Shown one piece after another: positions 63,299 to 64,000 of a stretch of 64,000 nt of DNA; position 1 is the first letter of the stretch; each line of letters starts with the position of its first letter. The position numbers were made by a program, and so were the translations under genes. Source of the stretch: a bacterium (lineage in GTDB: Bacteria > Babelota > Babeliae > Babelales > Vermiphilaceae). Under the pieces are notes generated by a model. The model did no database searches. It was given only the letters and a program-made list of their open reading frames with translations, and was not told where the DNA came from. Location: NCBI GenBank assembly GCA_016699125.1, contig CP064961.1, positions 682,001 through 746,000 of the forward strand, written 5' to 3'.

Positions 63299-64000
63299 TT
63301 ATACCTGAAGATTGCACCTTGCATATTATTGGAGATGTACACGCAGCAGCAGAATCGATACAAAGCATTATGCAAAACTTCATAAAAGAAGGGATAATGG
63401 ATGAAAATTGGAAATTAAAAGATCCAGCAAAACATAAAGTCATTCTTATGGGAGATCTTGTTGATAAGGGTTGGCATACTATCGAAACGCTCATTTTTCT
63501 ATCCCATTTTAAAGCCGTCAATAAAGAAGAATCTGTTTTAGTTCTGCGAGGCAACCACGATGACCTTTCTTTTCACTACTCTAATGGTTGGAACTCTAAT
63601 GGTTGGACATCCGAGTCATTTGTAAATGAACTTCAGGCTCGCATGCCAGCCCTTTTTGAAGATAAAACACCAACAGACCAAGGACTAAGGTTGCTCAATA
63701 AAATTGATAATTTTTTTTCGAAAATGGTCTGTCTTTATCTTTTGAAGAAAAACAAAAATAACTACGATGTATTACAGTTTTTTCATGCAGCACCTGATCC
63801 GGTATACCATCCAAAAGCACTGTTTGAGCATGCCATCAAGCGTGGCGAAAATAGATTAGCATTTGAAATATATTCGAATAACATTTTCAATGATCAAAGC
63901 TCAGAAATAAAACAACATAAAGAATACAAAAGTACATACTTTAATGAGGAGTCAATTGAAAAAATGAAAAACGCTCAAGCAACTGAGCCCTGGTTTTCTT
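63295..64000 (+). CDS. Metallophosphoesterase (cut by window end)
   Basis: At least 235 residues of a calcineurin-like phosphoesterase, running past the window. The motifs GDVHA (residues 13-17), GDLVDKG and LRGNHDD are the GDxH, GDxxDxG and GNH metal-binding motifs, close to the PPP phosphatase order. No signal peptide is seen. The start overlaps the preceding stop by ATGA, so the two genes are coupled. Substrate unknown. Confidence 0.85.
   Translation, partial: MIIPEDCTLHIIGDVHAAAESIQSIMQNFIKEGIMDENWKLKDPAKHKVILMGDLVDKGWHTIETLIFLSHFKAVNKEESVLVLRGNHDDLSFHYSNGWNSNGWTSESFVNELQARMPALFEDKTPTDQGLRLLNKIDNFFSKMVCLYLLKKNKNNYDVLQFFHAAPDPVYHPKALFEHAIKRGENRLAFEIYSNNIFNDQSSEIKQHKEYKSTYFNEESIEKMKNAQATEPWFS

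Overview
The window is AT-rich bacterial DNA of the kind seen in small, host-dependent genomes. Short spacers, many secreted proteins without clear families, a run of tandem membrane-anchored paralogues and several housekeeping enzymes with eroded motifs point to an intracellular or strongly host-associated Gram-negative bacterium. A member of Dependentiae (TM6) fits best, but that placement is inference from gene style. A Gram-negative envelope is supported by a mDAP-type MurE and a protein ending like an outer-membrane barrel.

Positions 1-18591 (minus strand) hold one unbroken translation block: the str, S10, spc and alpha operons joined head to tail, rpsL-rpsG-fusA-tuf-rpsJ-rplC-rplD-rplW-rplB-rpsS-rplV-rpsC-rplP-rpmC-rpsQ-rplN-rplX-rplE-rpsN-rpsH-rplF-rplR-rpsE-rplO-secY-map-infA-rpmJ-rpsM-rpsK-rpsD-rpoA-rplQ. 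rpmD and adk are missing from their usual slots, L6 carries an insertion and S4 lacks its N-terminal part. Promoter-like sites lie before rpsL, rplV and map.

Positions 18.8-30.6 kb are mixed: a site-2 protease, a secreted HExxH protein, rplM without rpsI, an NhaC-type antiporter, an IS5-type element inserted in the start of a small membrane-protein gene, a CPT-like kinase, a Hint-domain toxin-like protein with a candidate immunity gene, a secreted class 3 lipase and a membrane pyrophosphatase of the K+-dependent type.

Positions 30.7-41.2 kb hold eleven consecutive minus-strand genes for signal-peptide proteins; ten end in a Gly/Ala-rich membrane helix with a basic tail, usually a YKKW-x-AKK type. 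They form two apparent operons, each with a copy of the same promoter cassette, separated by a 228-bp repeat array. This is the most unusual part of the window.

Positions 41.2-57.2 kb carry murE with an alanine/glycine symporter, ruvX, a zinc ribbon, tsaB, rsmE, two peroxiredoxin-like genes (one without the catalytic Cys), leuS with a damaged editing motif, a secreted two-repeat NADAR protein, recD2 and several secreted unknowns. Positions 57.3-64 kb hold a putative outer-membrane barrel, then a partial ATP synthase operon (c, two b-like subunits, delta, alpha) with no a, beta, gamma or epsilon genes, then a secreted unknown and a metallophosphoesterase cut by the window end. The c-subunit motif, the pyrophosphatase type, NhaC and AGCS together hint at sodium-linked energetics.
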